Source of the DNA: Phanerodontia chrysosporium
Taxonomy: Eukaryota > Basidiomycota > Agaricomycetes > Polyporales > Phanerochaetaceae
Length of the DNA: 64,000 nt
Assembly (NCBI GenBank): GCA_001910725.1
Contig: MJGA01000002.1
Coordinates: 1,612,001 to 1,676,000, forward strand
Direction of reading: 5' to 3'
Shown: piece after piece, positions 44,338 through 54,446 of the stretch
Position numbering within the stretch: position 1 is the stretch's first letter
Layout of the letters: every line of letters begins with the position of its first letter
Made by a program: the position numbers and the translations under genes
Notes under the pieces: generated by a model
What the model was told of the DNA's origin: nothing
Database searches by the model: none
Seen by the model: the letters and a program-made list of their open reading frames with translations, nothing else

Positions 44338-45500
44338 TGAGTCCTGCTAGACTCTGCCACCCTTATACAGCATCTGTATTACATGGACTAGACTAATAAT
44401 CATCGCGCCCCCAGATCTGGAACATCGTCTAGAGTGTGATTATGACCAAGTTGACGCGCCACTACACGTGGCGTAATGTCAAGATCCAGGATAGGTTGAC
44501 TCCTGTGTATACTGATGGAGCTGTGAAGGTGTGTCTTCATTCTCATGTTGCAGCACGTTATGTTCTGAGTATTTTCGCGTTGGATCGACGCAGTACACTC
44601 AGATCTCCCGCCGAGTATCAACGCCGCCTTGCCACTTGACACACGACATATACCTCGGAAATCCTCTTAACACGATACTTCTCGACACGAAGGCTCCGAG
44701 CGCGGCGTCCTCGACGTGTATGCCGGTGTGTAGATGCAGCGTTTGAAGCTGGGTGGCGCGGCCGGCGGCAGGCAGCGGGCGGCAGCGCGCCTCGAATGAG
44801 ACTCCGCGGCGCCTGGCCCTGCACCACGGCCCAAAAGCGGTAAGGTTGCACGGAGCCATTTGGAAATGAAGCAAAGGCGGGTGCTGCTCTCTATGGCCTC
44901 GCCGCCCGCTCATGCGTTTTGTCAGCTCACCGACCCGGGCGGGCTCTGCCTTTGTCCGATAGCTCGTCGACCACTGCGGTGTCTCAACATCCAGGATCCC
45001 CGTCCGTCGCACGATCGAAGCAGGCGCGACGGGACGAGCTCCGTGGCGCGGCGGCAACAGCTGTCGTCTGGCCCTCAGGAGGCGTACGCCATGACCCCCT
45101 CAGGCCGGCATCTCGGGCTGTCTCAATGGTGTTTCAGCGCAGCTGCTCGGCCAAACTTGTCTTCGTCAGACCGCTCCGCACACGCCACATCTGCGTCCGC
45201 GCGGCGAAGCTCGACGCACGTCATCTGCGACGCATCTTGGACGCCTGATGCACGCACCGTTTCGTCTAGTGCGCGCTGACAAAGGAGCCTGGTCTGGCCT
45301 CGCCTCCGAGACGATGACATACGCGGCTGTACGGGAATATAAGGTCAAACGAGTCTTATCCCCTTGCAGCTCGAGCATCCGGCCCTCTGCTCGACAACGT
45401 CAATAAGCCCCGTCCTGAGTGCATCCACGACCAATAACGATTCCTTCAAGCATACCCCAATAAAGTACAGCGTTTCTTCTCCCTATTCGTGCTCAACAAG
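44338..45500. other. intergenic, promoter of the opsin-related gene
   Basis: 1.16 kb with no accepted gene. ATATAAGG at 45337-45344 is a likely TATA box 157 bp before the start codon at 45501, and a CCCCT element (stress-response-element-like) follows near 45360. Confidence 0.45.
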
Positions 45501-46676
45501 ATGGGAGCCGTCGACACCAACCCGCCCAACGCCCAGATCCACATCACTAACCATGCCTCCGACTGGCTCTGGGCAGTATTTGCGGTTATGACCGTCTCTA
45601 TGTTAGGCATGTTTGCCTGGTCTTACATGGTAAGTCCAATCTGACTGCTCTGCGACACGTCTCTGAACCGTGTCCCACTCCAGCGTCCTAGGGGCACGCG
45701 CTTTTTCCACAACATCTCTCTAATAATCCTATTCGTATCCACGCTTGCATACCTTGCCATGGCTTCAGACCTCGGTGCTACCCCGATCCAGACTGAGTTC
45801 AACGCCTCTGGGACACGTCAGATCTGGGTATGTTTGTTCACTAGCGATCGTGACGCATCTCTGACCGAGTACGTCAGTATGTGCGCTACATCCAGTGGTT
45901 CATCAACTTCCCCCTCCTCCTTATCCTCATGCTGTTCGCCACCGGCTTGGCGATGACGGAGATCCTTACAACGGCATTTTTCGCCTGGATCGTCGTCGTC
46001 TGCGGACTTGTCGGGGCGTTGATCAGGACCTCGTACAAGTGGGGTTTCTTCGTCTTCGGACTTCTCGCGATGTTCTACATCTGGTACGTCAGCACACACA
46101 CATGCGTGCAGATCTGTTTTCTGACATTTCTCGGTGATCAGGACGGTCCTGCTCGGGCATGGCCCACGCACGACGTTCAACGCGGGCCCGGGCATGCGCA
46201 CGGGCTACATCCGCGGGTCGGGCATCATCTGCCTGCTGCTGCTGCTCTACCCGATCTGCTGGGGCTGCTCCGAGGGCGGCAACGCGATTTCGCCGACGTC
46301 CGAGATGGTGTGGTACGGCGTGCTCGACCTGCTGCTCGGCCCGTTCTACCTCTTCTACTTCCTCTTCGGCCTCCGCAACGTCGACTACGCCGCATTCGGC
46401 CTCCAGAGCTGGAAGTACAGCGACACGTACACCGGCGGTTACGGGCCCGGCGCCGGCACGGGCGTCGGTGCTGGCAATGCCGGTGCTGCCCCTGCTGCTG
46501 CTACCGGTACGGGTACTGGTGTACGCAGCGCGAAGGCTGCCGAGGCAGGAATCCCCGCCAACGAGGCTGCCCCAGCCACCACAGCCCCGGTCTCGCACGC
46601 TGGGAATACCCCCGCCATGGCTCCAGCTGCCGCACCTGCTGGCGTTGGGAATCCTGCCGCCGCCAACGCGGTCTGA
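45501..46676 (+). CDS. opsin-related membrane protein without retinal lysine (Hsp30/Yro2-type)
   Basis: Exons: 45501-45629, 45683-45827, 45878 to about 46083 and about 46140-46676. Seven hydrophobic spans of the microbial-rhodopsin fold: DWLWAVFAVMTVSMLGMFAW, FFHNISLIILFVSTLAYLAM, then YVRYIQWFINFPLLLILMLF, LTTAFFAWIVVVCGLVGALI, GFFVFGLLAMFYIW, GIICLLLLLYPICWG and VWYGVLDLLLGPFYLFYFLF. Helix C keeps RY..W..NFPLLL but has Gln where the proton-pump Asp sits. In helix G the residue aligned with the Schiff-base Lys (VLDxxxK) is Gly. It therefore cannot bind retinal covalently and belongs with the opsin-related proteins of the Hsp30/Yro2/Mrh1 group, plasma-membrane proteins often induced by stress or acid. 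The tail is Ala/Gly/Thr-rich, about 80 residues. Confidence 0.9.
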
Positions 46677-46877
46677 TGTCATTCATGTCTTTATGAGCAA
46701 TCTTGCGTTCACGTATCTAATGTTTATCCATGTCGCTGTAGTTGTATGTTCTCAGGCTTGTAGTGGCATCTGTGTTTGTAACTGTATCCCGGTTTCCCCT
46801 ACCCCCCTCGCTAATGTTGTATCCATCCATTGTAGTATGCTTCGTGTATATATCTATGCATCAGCCGATCGTGACTG

Positions 46878-47936
46878 CTAGAAGTTGATCATGTGCGCGC
46901 GTGTCCCATACTCGGGGTTGTCGGAGTGGTCGTTGAAGTGCACACACATTCGGAAGGGTTCCACTCATGATATTACGCGAAATTAACGTACAGAACAGCG
47001 GGAAGCACTGTAGCGACTGAATGGTTTGTAGATGAAGCAGGGGTTTCGCCGGCGATCCTCTTGAAGAGGCATGTTCGGGTGAAGGGGCAGCCGACGGGTC
47101 GGCGTTACGCGTCGGCAATGGGGCGCACGCCGTCTTCGACGCTCTGGACGAGGTCCTCCTTCCAGTCGGACGAGGGCTCGAGCGCGTCGGCGCTGGTGAT
47201 GCTGCCGAACGGGACTGTCTGCACGGGGAGCGGCGGGCACTCGACGAGGGTCGCGCCAAGGAAGCCGGCCTTCTTCTCCTTCTCGTGGTCGTCCTGGAGC
47301 GTGCGGAGCTGGAGAAGGCTCTCGGGCCAGGGCGACGGGCGGCGCATGCCCTCCTGGACGGGCACGGGGTACGCCTCGACGACGCGGAAGAAGCGGCCGG
47401 GCGCGCCGCCGTGGTCTTCGCGCACGGCGAGCTTGACGTAGAGGACGTTGTTGCGGATGTTGGCGAGGTCGTCGGCGGCGCGGACGGCCTGGAGGCAGGC
47501 GGCAGTGAGGGTGGCGTTGTGGTAGCGGACCCACTTTTCGAGGCGCTGGTCGAGCTCAACGAGGGAGAGGCCGGCGGGGCGGTCGGGAATGAGCTCGGGG
47601 GAGCTGTCGAGTTCCTTGAGGGAGTTGACGAGGGTGACGTTGTTGTGACAGACGAGTTTGTGTTTCTGCAGGATGCGGGGTATTTGAATTGGACCCTGAG
47701 GGGGGTTGACGGCATGTGACGTACTTTCCAGTCTGCGCGCTGACACTCTTTCGAGCAGTACTTGGCGGCCTGCGGGGGTGTGTGAGATGGGCGTGGGTGA
47801 ATAGGTGAGGTGTGGTACCTTGCACGCCGCGCAGCTCTGGAGGGGTTTCTCCTTTTCGCCTACGAGGCAGTTTCCGCACTGTGGGGGACGTCAGCAGGAA
47901 CATGCGGGGCTCGGCGAGGCTCACCTTTGTAGACAT
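46878..47936 (-). CDS. MYND zinc-finger protein, uncharacterised
   Basis: ATG at 47936. The first exons join as MSTKCGNCLVGEKEKPLQSC, AACKAAKYCSKECQRADW, a complete MYND finger with its Cys/His ligands, followed by KHKLVCHNN. The next about 180 residues are helical: ELDQRLEKWVRYHNATLTAA, CLQAVRAADDLANIRNNVLY, VKLAVREDHGGAPGRFFRVV and DLVQSVEDGVRPIADA. An in-frame TAA at 47105-47107 is probably inside an intron (GTAACG donor), since the frame resumes as IAGETPASSTNHSVATVLPA and the last exon reads ECVHFNDHSDNPEYGTRAHM then INF, TAG 46878-46880. MYND fingers bind Pro-rich motifs. The body is not a SET domain. Agaricomycetes carry many such MYND proteins of unknown role. Divergent from the isochorismatase-like gene. 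Confidence 0.75.
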
Positions 47937-48220
47937 AGTATTACACAAGATTTAAATCCAAATGTCCTAGCGGCCAAGTCAGCCATGGCAACAGAATATA
48001 CACAGGCAGACTCACCAAGTATAAGAAAAAAAGCGAGGCCAGGACGAGCGTCAAGGGAAGATATCGATAGGGTGCACGTGCTTATCAGGTGAGGGATCCT
48101 CAAGGTCTTTCCTCCGCCACGGTTGCACCCTCCCGTCGTTTTCCCCCACCAACACCCATCGCGACGTCGTCCTCAAACAGACACCCACCCTTTTGGGCCT
48201 CCGGTTTCGCCAACCCTTCG

Positions 48221-48855
48221 ATGTCCAACTCGAACTCGAGCACTCCGCCGCCCCCCGCCCTCCAGGGCGAAGACCCGTGGGCCGAGTACGAGCCCTGGCA
48301 GCACCGCCGCGTCCTCCTCCTCGTCGCCGTCCAGCGCGCGATGCTCGCCAAGCCCCCGCAGGGCGTGCCCTCCTCTGCCACCGTCGGCCCCAACATCGCC
48401 CGCATCCTCGAGGCCGCGCGCAACGCCCCACATCCCCCGCTTATCATCCACGTCCGTAACAACGGCGACGTCGGCGAGGCGGACGAGCCCGGCACAGACG
48501 GCTGGCAGCTCGTCCACGAGCCCCTCCCCCACGAGCCCGTCGTCGACAAGCTCAAGAACAATGCGTTCGCGAATACCCGCCTCGGCACCTACATCTGCCC
48601 GAGGCGGAGATTGTCATGGTCGGCATGCAAAGCGACTTCTGCATTCGCGCGACCTGCAACGCCGCGATACAGCGGGGGAACGAGGTGCTTTTGATCAGGG
48701 GGGCACATGCGACGTACGACAGGCTCGAGGTGTGGAACGGGGGCACCATCACGCCGGCATCCAAAGTCGAGAAGGAGGTCGAGGTGCAGTTGGAGGAGGC
48801 AGGCGCAATCCTATTAGACATGAACGACCTTCCCGACCTCTTTGCCGATCGGTAG
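48221..48855 (+). CDS. isochorismatase-like cysteine hydrolase, catalytic Asp replaced
   Basis: Single exon from MSNSNSSTPPPPALQGEDPW; about 210 residues. Family features: beta-strand HRRVLLLVAVQRAMLAKPPQ, PLIIHVRNN, VDKLKNNAFANTRLGTYI with the catalytic Lys, then IVMVGMQSDFCIRATCNAAI with the nucleophile Cys, and VLLIRGAHATYD. Where relatives have (I/V)D(V/I)Q, this protein reads VAVQ: the general-base Asp is Ala (GTCGCCGTC), so activity is doubtful. The frame breaks after LGTYI: ACATCTGCCC at 48591-48600 should be ACATCCTGCCC to continue LPEAEIVMVGMQ, one C lost near 48595. Substrates in this superfamily range from isochorismate to nicotinamide and cannot be assigned here. Confidence 0.78.
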
Positions 48856-49120
48856 TCGATGCACGCATCAGGAGGATTTGGTTACTGGCATGTCTTGGAC
48901 TCGCGGTCTTTCTAACACAAGCCCAATCTCTGTTCTGGAGTGTATTTTACGCCTGTAGTATCTGGCACGGCGGGGACTCGAATATCGCATTTGTCACCTA
49001 TGTTGTGGCCCCATCCATCGGTTTAGTCAGCTATTGACCAGTCTGAAAAAGGTACAAGGGTATAGCGGAGGGCGGGTATCGTGGACGCGGCCGGCGGTGG
49101 TGTAGGTTCGCCGTGCCGAG
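48856..49120. other. convergent intergenic, no gene seen
   Basis: Only 3' regions of the isochorismatase-like gene and HUS1. Confidence 0.4.
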
Positions 49121-50381
49121 TCACGGGGTGTCGTCCATGATAGCGGGGATATAAAACGTGAGTACGCCTCCAGAATTCGCCATGTCCCCGATGTAAACAT
49201 AAAGGATCAGGCAGTGATTCTGGCATATGCCTGCGTCGGACGTCAGTTCCTGATCGGGAGCTTGTGTGTGGATGACCTACACGCGATGGTTGTCGTGCTC
49301 ACAACATGGCTCTGAAGGAACTTCATGAAGCTCTTCACAGACACCAACACTCCGTGCATCCGTTCCGGGTCCCTTTGTCCGGCTTCCGAAGCTTGCGATG
49401 CCTGATCTTCTTGGCTCTGGCTTTGGTTCTGACTCTGATTTTGATCCGGCTTGCCCTTCACTGTGGCACGGCATGAATCAAAGCGCATCGCAATTGAAAA
49501 GCAAGGGACCTACAAAGCCTCGGGTTCTGGAGACCCTCCCAACGCACTTCGGTCGCGACAGTGTCCGTCCTCACCAGGATTTCAGTCGTCCAGCATTGTT
49601 CGCGCGTATCCCGACAGCATCAGATTGCGTCTTGAGGCGATCCATGACTGTCCGCAGCTTGGTGAGGGTGGAAGGATGATGTGAACCTAACAGAGCAAGG
49701 CTTAAGTCTCGATATACGCAAGTATGCATGATGCGCATACATCCGGGTCCGGACAAAGGGGCTCGGTCATCTTGGCGACGTCCTGCGGCTTGAGCACTTC
49801 GATGCGGACGTCTTGGGTTACGCGGATGTCGCGGTTGTTTCTGGACTGGCCGGTTATCTCGAAGCTGAGAACTGCGCGTTCGTTCTTCTTCGCCAGCCTG
49901 CAGGGGGCATGTAGGCGTGACTGATAAAGGACCGGTGCGTCGGCTTACTTCATGACAACCTCGGCATTGTGGATCATGGTGTTGTTGCTGTTGCTGTTCG
50001 GGGAGCATGCGGAGCGGAGTGTTGTCAAGAGTGCCTCCGCGGCCATGGTCATGCATATTTGGTTGTTTGCGTTGGACTGTATGCGGTAGTCTGTGAAGAG
50101 CGATGACACTCTTACAGCCCTAGTGCAGTCTGCGTGACATTGAGATGCAAGATGCAGCTAGAATGAGACGTACGTCCAGACTTGTATGCCGCCTTCGTTG
50201 ATTTCGTTGGCGCATATGACACACATCTCCGTCTCGGTAAACTTGACCACAAACTTCTTCTGCAACTGGGCGATAGCCTGCACGACCCCTGCGACAGGAT
50301 GAGAGACAGACACCGGAGGAGGATGCCTTGGGACGCACTGTAAAAGCCGGGGACATTGTCGATCGTCGTCCGGAAACGCAT
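49121..50381 (-). CDS. HUS1: HUS1, checkpoint clamp (9-1-1) subunit
   Basis: ATG at 50381 (MRFRTTIDNVPGFY). After a splice, RIVQAIAQLQKKFVVKFTET then EMCVICANEINEGGIQVW. Further segments are DYRIQSNANNQICMTMAAEA, LLTTLRSACSPNSNSNN, LAKKNERAVLSFEITGQSRN, RDIRVTQDVRIEVLKPQDVA, KMTEPLCPDPDV, LTKLRTVMDRLKTQSDAVGI, VLVSVKSFMKFLQSHVVSTT and the C-terminus ICQNHCLILYVYIGDMANSG then GVLTFYIPAIMDDTP. TGA 49121-49123. Hus1 forms the PCNA-like ring with Rad9 and Rad1 that is loaded at stalled forks and DNA ends and activates Mec1/ATR signalling in the nucleus. A Gln/Asn/Ser-rich linker (QNQSQNQSQSQ) interrupts the second half, plausible as a loop. Divergent from ERV41. Confidence 0.9.
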
Positions 50382-50971
50382 CGTGGCCTTTGTGGCGCTG
50401 CGAAAGGAGCCTAGCCGCGCGCCGCGTACCGCGATATTCCTGTGACCTCTCACGTGGTTCGTGACGCAGCGTGACCTGCCTCTCGCTGTCCCGCAGTACA
50501 CCTCCGTGTGCGGAGAAAATTCGCCACAGAGCAGCAGGTCTCGACGTTCACAACGGTATAGACCCTGAATTTCTTTCCTAGAGAGGCGACTTGCCATGAA
50601 TATTTTATGTGCTCTTATTGCCGAGCACAGTCATAGGCGCCCAGTGTATATCGCGGTTGTCTCCCCATTGAGCTTGCTTTGCAGGTCTGCAGTATTTCTC
50701 ACGAAGAGGCCAAGCATATCTTCGGCTGTAGCTTGTGTCGCTTTCTCGGCGAATCGCAGGGAGAATTTCCAGGTCGCTTTGAGCAGATGTCTGGCTCACG
50801 TGCCACGGTCGTCGTGCGGACACGTCAGGCGCTTCGCACGAATGCCCGCTTTCAAGTGTCCGGTTGTGCTGCCTCGCTGGTCGACTCCCATATCCTCCCC
50901 AGCTTTCCCGAGCTCTCTTCCTCCGACCACCACCGTGCTCGCCGCTATCTTACCTTGCGACAGCACCGGCC
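50382..50971. other. divergent promoter HUS1/ERV41
   Basis: 590 bp, no supported gene or recognised motif. Confidence 0.4.
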
Positions 50972-52953
50972 ATGGATCGCGCAGAGTCGCCGTCGCTGCT
51001 TGACAAGCTCGACAGTATGGTCTCTACACCGATCGCCGAATACGATGCGTTCCCCAAGCTGCCCTCCACGTACAAGGCGCGCTCAGAGGGCCGTGGCTTC
51101 CTCACTATCTTTGTGACCTTCATGGCCTTTCTGCTGGTACTCAATGATCTCGGAGAATACATCTGGGGATGGCCAGACTACGAATTCAGTGTGGACCGGG
51201 ACAGAGCCAGTGACCTACGCATCAACGTGGATATGCTGGTGAATATGCCATGCCAATGTAAGTTCTAGGCCTCCTTATTGCTCTGTCCATGCTGTGTCGA
51301 GACCCGGGACGTGCTCCTGGTGCGCATAACAGCTATCACTTATACTCTTGATGCACCCTCCGCAACAACTCTAACAATTTCGATTAGATCTCAGCGTCGA
51401 CTTGCGCGATGCAGTAGGCGACAGGCTATACCTGAGCGACAGCTTCCGGCGAGACGGTACCTTGTTCGACATTGGTCAGGCAACTGCTTTGAAGGAGCAC
51501 GCTGCCGAGCTTTCTGCCAGGCAGGCAGTCGCCCAGTCGAGAAAGTCCCGGGGCTTGTTTGCGACACTCTTCCGTCGCAACTCTGGAGGTTTCCGCCCGA
51601 CATATAACTATAAGCCGTCTGGAACTGCGTGCAGAGTTTACGGGACCATTTCCGTGAAGAAGGTTACAGGTGCGGCAAGATCTTGTTCGTAGTCACCTCG
51701 CCCGGCTGAAACTACGTGCAGCTAACCTCCATGTGACTACATTGGGACATGGCTACGCCAGCCACCAACACGTCGACCACAAGCGTAAGCGATCCATCGC
51801 GTTCTGTCACATCCACGTGTTAACCTAATCCTCTTGCACAGTCATGAATCTGTCCCACGTTATTACGGAGTTCTCGTTTGGGCCTTACTTCCCTGACATG
51901 ACACAGCCCCTGGATAATTCGTTCGAGCTTACAAACGATCGTAAGTGATGCAACCAGCTTCTCCAGAGTAGACTGATCAGCTAATTGTGACGTACAGCCT
52001 TCGTCTCTTATCAATACTTCCTCCACGTCGTGCCTACAACCTACATCGCTCCGCGGTCACGTCCGCTGAACACACATCAATACAGCGTGACGCACTACAC
52101 ACGTGTCTTGGAACACAACCAAGGCATCCCGGGAATTTTCTTTAAGTTCGACATCGACCCGATGAGCCTCACGATTCATCAACGTACGACTAGCCTTCTG
52201 CAACTGTTGATACGGTGGGTAGACTGCGGCGAGACTTCTTGATTCATTAGCTGACCAAAGTTCCGCCGCAGATGCGTCGGGGTTGTCGGTGGTGTATTCG
52301 TGTGCATGGGTTACGCGGTCCGCATCACGACGCATGCAGTAGAAGCAGTAACCGGCGCAGACAAGGGGCAGGGCATCGTCGCAGCGGAGGCGACAGGCGC
52401 CGGTCGCAAGAAGTGGATGGGTGGCGAGTTGCGCTCCCGTGCGACGAGACACGGCGGCAACGGATGGACGACTGACGGCGGAAGCCCGTATGGCAGCTAC
52501 GCAGGCACGCCTGCATCCGGAGGCTTTTCCAATGTCGGCTCGCCCTACCTGTCGCCCAGCCCGTATGGCGCGCCTGACGCGGCCGCCCCCGGGGGCTCGC
52601 CTCGCCCCGGATACGGCTTAGGCCTCGGGTCGCCCTCGTTCGGGCCGTCCGCGTCGCCGCGCGCGGCCCCAGGCAACATTCCGACGGCCGCGACGGCGGG
52701 CTCGCCGTACGCGGCGCCGCCATCGCCCTACATGCCGGCGACCACACCGCCGACGACGGCTGGGCTCTACGCGCACTTCCCGCCGACGCCGAACCCGAAC
52801 GAGGGCGCGAACGGCAACGGATACCCACACAGTCCAGGGCCGAGTCCGTCTGCGTTCTCCGCCCAGCAGGGAGCCGGGGCACCGCCTCGTCGCGAAAACG
52901 GTGTGCGACAGGCCATGAATGGCTCCCTGGGAGCGGCCAAGAAGGATGATTGA
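50972..52953 (+). CDS. ERV41: ERV41/ERGIC2 COPII cargo-receptor subunit with extended tail and KKxx signal
   Basis: Starts MDRAESPSLLDKLDSMVSTP. The N-terminal cytoplasmic helix AFPKLPSTYKARSEGRGFLT leads to the first membrane span FLTIFVTFMAFLLVLNDLGE. Lumenal domain: DRASDLRINVDMLVNMPCQY, LSVDLRDAVGDRLYLSDSFR, CRVYGTISVKKVTANLHVTT, NLSHVITEFSFGPYFPDMTQ, SYQYFLHVVPTTYI and HNQGIPGIFFKFDIDPMSLT. The second span lies within IRCVGVVGGVFVCMGYAV. Together these are the Erv41/Erv46 (ERGIC2/3) family; size and NMPCxYLSVDLRDAxGDRL favour Erv41. The complex cycles between ER and Golgi and retrieves escaped ER proteins. The tail is unusually long (about 200 residues, Gly/Pro/Ser/Tyr-rich) and ends KKDD, a di-lysine COPI retrieval signature. 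Frame intact, seven or so short introns. Confidence 0.92.
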
Positions 52954-53367
52954 TGCATGCCGGGTCCCTGACGGTGGGGCCAGCATCACCTTCCTCTGAT
53001 CGTCGTGCAGGTGTATTTTGGAAAGGGCTTTCTCACTGCTGTACATCGTAGGCTACCGGAATTGTAACGCTATTCTCTGAATGGGTCTCGCGTTCATTGT
53101 CCGTGGAGCGGCGTGCCTCGACTCGCAAAATGCAATTGGGTGATACATGGGGAAGTGGTGATGACAGGTACTTGGGTATCGATGATAATTAAGTTCATAA
53201 GTGTTATCGGAACCAAGGCGGGGGCAACGTTTGCGCGAGCAGCACCCTCTTCAGCAAGAGAACTGTCAGCGAAGGCAGCTGTGGTGTGATAGAAGACGGC
53301 GTCGCATGCAATGGACCGGTCCCCATGCGTGGCGTTAGCTTCGCGTCCAATACGGCGGGGTGAATAG

Positions 53368-54446
53368 TCACCGGCCATTGTCGAGGCTGTAGACGACCCG
53401 AGACTTGAGCCCGATCACGCCGCGCCCTTTCCCGTCCCAACCGGGGATGGTGGCACGGCACACAGGACATCTGCAAGAGGGGAAGGCGTGTCAGCATAAG
53501 CAGTACAACCAGCGTAAGCATAACCCAGAAGATAGGGACACGCGGCCGTTTGCGTCAGTCACGGGAAGACAGGGCGTGGAGGCGCGACTGTTGCGGCCAA
53601 AGGGCTGGACACAAGGGGGTGATATGCTTACTTTGCGCGCTGGGCGGCCGGGCCGTGGTACACCGCGCGTTCGATCGTGGAGTGCACCGCGGTGAAAAGG
53701 CACTCGGCGCAGCATACGTGTCCGCAGGGCGTCATGGTCGCACGCGTCGGCGGCGAGAAGCACACCGGACAGACGTACGAGGCCAGGGGCTCTGCCTCTG
53801 CGCGCGTAGGAAGCGGGATGGGATCTGACGGCTTCGGCGCAGGCGGAGACTCTGACCGCTTCCGCTTCTTCGAGGGCGCCTTGTTCAGCCTGGCCTCGGG
53901 CGAGCTGGGCAGTGCGTCGACGTCGATGGGCGAGGGCCCCTGCGGCGGCTGCGGTGGTGGTGGCTGCGCGGCGTTCTGACGCGATGCAGACGTGCCCGAG
54001 CGCGAGCGGGTGCGCATGCTCGGACCTGGTTCGTCGGCGCGGTTCTCGCGCTCGGACGAGATGATCGTCGCACTCGTTTCCGCGCGCCCGAGCCGCCTCC
54101 GTTTGCGGGGGCTCGGCTCGCCGTTTGCACGCCCGACGGAGGATGCGCGGTTCCCCATGAGCGTCGACCGGCTGCCCACGCGGGACGGGCGGTCCCGCCC
54201 CGAGTCCGTCACGTCGTACATCGACTGGTGTCGCGATATCGCGGCGACGGTGGACCCGTCATCGTCGATGACGCTGCGCGGCGGGCTGTCCTCCTCAGAC
54301 TCGACAGGGACGGCGGACGCAGACCGGGAACTGCGCTGCGAGTTTGTGGTCGCGGATCGGGACCTTGAGGCCCGTTGTTGTCGAAGGTTGAGGGCTCTGC
54401 GAGTCGTTGTCGTCGGAGCAGGCAACGGATCCCTGGGTTGACTCAT
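53368..54446 (-). CDS. RING-finger E3 ubiquitin ligase, Slx8/RNF4-like
   Basis: ATG at 54446 (MSQPRDPLPAPTTTTRRALN); the frame is open further upstream but has no ATG. The long N-terminal region (about 225 residues) is basic and Ser-rich with RKRRRLGR and KKRKRSESP nuclear signals, and a hydrophobic-acidic SPIDVDALP that could bind SUMO. The RING is C-terminal: YVCPVCFSPPTRATMTPCGH, VCCAECLFTAV, then across an intron CPVCRATIPGWDGKGRGVIG, and the end VVYSLDNGR, TGA 53368-53370. All eight zinc ligands are present. The layout (disordered N-terminus, SIM-like motif, terminal RING) fits SUMO-targeted ubiquitin ligases, which act with DNA repair; that role is inference. Confidence 0.78.

Noticed and set aside
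47105..47107. Premature stop in the MYND gene
   Set aside because: A GT donor directly at this TAA and an AG acceptor about 54 bases on restore the frame, so it is most likely intronic.
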